Made by a program: the position numbers and the translations under genes. A DNA stretch of 7,013 nt, from the NCBI GenBank assembly GCA_021819225.1, contig JAKARU010000044.1, forward strand, positions 1-7,013, read 5' to 3'. Within the stretch, counting starts at the first letter, position 1. Each line of letters begins with the position of its first letter. Below the pieces are notes generated by a model. It was given only the letters and a program-made list of their open reading frames with translations. It did not search any database and was not told the DNA's origin. This stretch comes from Thermoplasmata archaeon (GTDB taxonomy: Archaea > Thermoplasmatota > Thermoplasmata > Thermoplasmatales > Thermoplasmataceae). This document shows positions 5,034 to 7,013 of the stretch, piece by piece.

Positions 5034-7013
5034 TCAATGATTAAGTGGAGTGTTGAATTTATCTTCCACCTTTGAAACCCCGTCTGACTTTGTCACTTCG
5101 TACGCAATATCAGCCCCGTCATACAATTCCTGATCATGTGTGATGACAATCATCTGAGGGAAGGTGCCATCGTGTGACAGTTCCTTCTGGGAACCCTGGA
5201 TTATATCCCTGAACTCATTTTTTCTCTCATCATCAAGGTATATGGTGGGTTCATCCATGATCACTGTGTTTATGTTTGAACCCAGGTACTTGCTGATGGC
5301 AAGCCTCAGGGCTATGGCCACTGCAACCCTTTCTCCACCACTCAGCTGTGAAACTTCCTTGGTGTTTCCTTCCTGGGTTATGGTGATGCTCAGATCCTCT
5401 GCAATGCGGATATCCTCAATGGCAAGGTTGAATCGTGCAACTATGCTCCTGGCCCTGGATGTGATGCTCTGTACCGCTATATCTCTCAGATACCTTGGAA
5501 TTCCGTCCTTCCCGAAGATTCTTTTCAGTTCAGCCAGGAAATTATATGCATTTTCCTTTTTGGTTATGCCTTCAATTTCTTCCTGGATTTTACCAAGATT
5601 CACTTCCCATTCCTCTATGAGGCTTTGGTTCCTTCCTCTGTCAATTCTGCTCTTTTCCAGTTCTTTCCTGAGATCTGCCACGCGCCTTTCATAATTGATG
5701 CTGTCTGCTTTAATAGAGTCACGCCCCTTGATGTTTTCCTCCTTCTCTGCCAAGGAAGTGCTTTCATTTTTTAATTCCTGCTCCAGGCTTGATCTTTCAG
5801 CATCCTTCGCAGCAATTTGCTGGACAAAAACATCCATTCCTGCTAATTTTTCATCAATTTCCTTGATCTCTTTTTCAATCCTGGTTACGCTGTCGTATGT
5901 GATTCCATTCCGGGCAAGCTTTGCTCCTTCACCAAGACTTTCAAGGGAATTATTCAGCTTTTCCAGTTCCTGGATCTTTGATTCTATTTCTTTATCTAAC
6001 TCATGAATATCAGTGGCAGACAGGATTCCCTCCACTTTCTTCAGATCATTCTCCTTTTGCTCCCACAAGCTTGAGCTTTTCTTCATGGATTGGAACTGGT
6101 TTAGCTTCTGGTCATATTTTTCATGAATTTCCACTGCTTCCCTGATTTTCCCGGACATACCTGAAAGTTCATTTTCCAGTGTTTTGATATTTTCCAGTGC
6201 GGAAATGTATCTGTGTGTCAATGAAGAATTCAGATTTTTAAGCGAATCATCAAATTTTTTCTTCTTTATATCAAGCGCTTTCCTGTGAGCATTTCTCTCC
6301 AAAACCAGTTCTTCATTCTCTTCCTTCTGTTTCAAGAAGTTTTTCATCATCTCTTCGTGATCATGAACTTCAAGTTCATGCCCGCAGAGAGGGCATACCG
6401 ATGCATCCCTCAGTCTGCTTATTTTCTCTTCAAGATCGGATAGAATGCCATTCCCTTTAGCAATGATTCCAGAATCATTCTCCATCTCATTGGAAATCCT
6501 TTCAATTTCAGTCTGTAATTCATTAATTTTTTCTGGAATTTTAGAAAGATCCATATTCAGTATTTCGGGTGGCAGGTTTTTTTCAATGTCGTTCAGTTCT
6601 TCTTTTTTCTTTTTCAAATTTTCCCTGGATGTTTTCTCTCCTTGAATGATCCCGATGGCCTCTTCATTGCCTTTCCTCAGGGAATCTATTTCACTTTCAA
6701 GTTTTTCCATTTCCAGTTTCTGAACAAGATATGGCTTTAACTCTTCCTCCATCCTTGTTTTCGCTTCAACTCGTTTATTGTAATCGTCCTTTGCTTTCTT
6801 GTTCCTTTCTAGATTTTCCTTTGCAACTTCAATTTCCCTCATTTTGGAAATAGCGGTCAGGAGATTCTCCCTGTTCACATATTCAGCTTTCCCTGCAAGC
6901 TCTGTTTTTTTTAGCTTCAAAGCATCTGACTGGGAAATTCTGGCTTTGAGATCAATGATTTCCCTTTCCAGTTTTCCAATCCTGTCCCTTCTTTCCTTCA
7001 GTGAATTTTTTAA
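5034..7013 (-). CDS. rad50: DNA double-strand break repair ATPase Rad50 (5' end outside window)
   Basis: This is the SMC-like ATPase of the Mre11-Rad50 complex, which tethers and processes DNA double-strand breaks. The visible 659 codons run from the first coiled coil to the C-terminus. In order they show a heptad-rich, Lys/Glu-rich coiled coil; the zinc hook CPLCGHE (codons at 6378-6395), whose two cysteines form half of the inter-dimer zinc site; the returning coiled coil; the ABC signature LSGGE (5331-5345); Walker B VIMDEP (5247-5264); and an H-loop histidine in VITHDQEL near 5140. The N-terminal lobe with Walker A lies beyond 7013. About 450 residues follow the hook but only about 200 precede it, so roughly 200-250 residues are missing. 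The frame stays open from the TTG at 6920 to the window edge, so that TTG is not the start. Archaeal rad50 usually follows mre11, which I would expect just outside. The stop is TGA at 5034-5036, 40 bp before the next gene. Confidence 0.95.
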   Translation of the reverse strand, partial: LKNSLKERRDRIGKLEREIIDLKARISQSDALKLKKTELAGKAEYVNRENLLTAISKMREIEVAKENLERNKKAKDDYNKRVEAKTRMEEELKPYLVQKLEMEKLESEIDSLRKGNEEAIGIIQGEKTSRENLKKKKEELNDIEKNLPPEILNMDLSKIPEKINELQTEIERISNEMENDSGIIAKGNGILSDLEEKISRLRDASVCPLCGHELEVHDHEEMMKNFLKQKEENEELVLERNAHRKALDIKKKKFDDSLKNLNSSLTHRYISALENIKTLENELSGMSGKIREAVEIHEKYDQKLNQFQSMKKSSSLWEQKENDLKKVEGILSATDIHELDKEIESKIQELEKLNNSLESLGEGAKLARNGITYDSVTRIEKEIKEIDEKLAGMDVFVQQIAAKDAERSSLEQELKNESTSLAEKEENIKGRDSIKADSINYERRVADLRKELEKSRIDRGRNQSLIEEWEVNLGKIQEEIEGITKKENAYNFLAELKRIFGKDGIPRYLRDIAVQSITSRARSIVARFNLAIEDIRIAEDLSITITQEGNTKEVSQLSGGERVAVAIALRLAISKYLGSNINTVIMDEPTIYLDDERKNEFRDIIQGSQKELSHDGTFPQMIVITHDQELYDGADIAYEVTKSDGVSKVEDKFNTPLNH

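Noticed and set aside
5164..6645. Several plus-strand open frames (for example 5164-5694, 5695-6006, 5921-6145, 6445-6645)
   Set aside because: They lie antisense to the rad50 coiled coil and ATPase lobe. Their serine- and phenylalanine-rich translations are what the complement of Lys/Glu-rich coiled-coil codons gives.
6918..6920. TTG as start codon of rad50
   Set aside because: The frame continues open for 31 codons to the window edge with coiled-coil-like sequence, and Walker A is still missing, so this is an internal leucine codon.

Overview
The window looks like a piece of an archaeal chromosome, most likely from a Thermoplasmatales-type euryarchaeon. Three signs point this way. The right end carries an archaeal-style Rad50 directly followed by an SDR-type L-threonine dehydrogenase close to the one known from Thermoplasma. 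First genes of transcription units have TATA-like boxes about 24-26 nt upstream of their ATG, as expected for leaderless archaeal mRNAs. Internal operon genes instead carry Shine-Dalgarno matches. The species cannot be read from the sequence. All supported genes lie on the minus strand, so the window reads from right to left.

Right part (about 4067-7013), core genome: the 3' three quarters of rad50, cut by the window edge, then 40 bp with a TATA-like box, then L-threonine 3-dehydrogenase. This part is moderately GC-rich (hand counts: 29 G+C in 5341-5400, 24 in 4201-4260).

Middle part (about 2948-4066), AT-rich accessory DNA: a 127-residue orphan protein with a C-terminal membrane anchor, a 14-bp palindrome over its start codon and an inverted repeat around its stop codon. 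A 623-bp gap without a convincing gene follows; it drops to 10 G+C in 60 bases at 3181-3240.

Left part (408-2947), a compact three-gene operon: a DUF6932-type minimal nucleotidyltransferase, a single-chain XRE helix-turn-helix/ImmA-IrrE zinc metalloprotease overlapping it by ATGA, and a cysteine-rich DUF4186-like protein that begins immediately after the XRE-protease stop codon. The operon starts at a TATA-like box and ends at a T7 tract. Its first two genes resemble a widespread bacterial pair and suggest horizontal transfer. I infer, without proof, a toxin-antitoxin or stress/defence module: the nucleotidyltransferase as possible effector, the HTH-protease as combined repressor and stress sensor, and the zinc protein as an accessory of unknown role. 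A small hypothetical ORF (9-197) lies at the left edge.

The most notable observations are the three-gene cassette itself and the start of its third gene. A perfect GGAGGTG ribosome-binding site sits 6 nt before an ATT codon that directly follows the previous stop, which suggests a non-canonical start or a stop-codon-split fusion.
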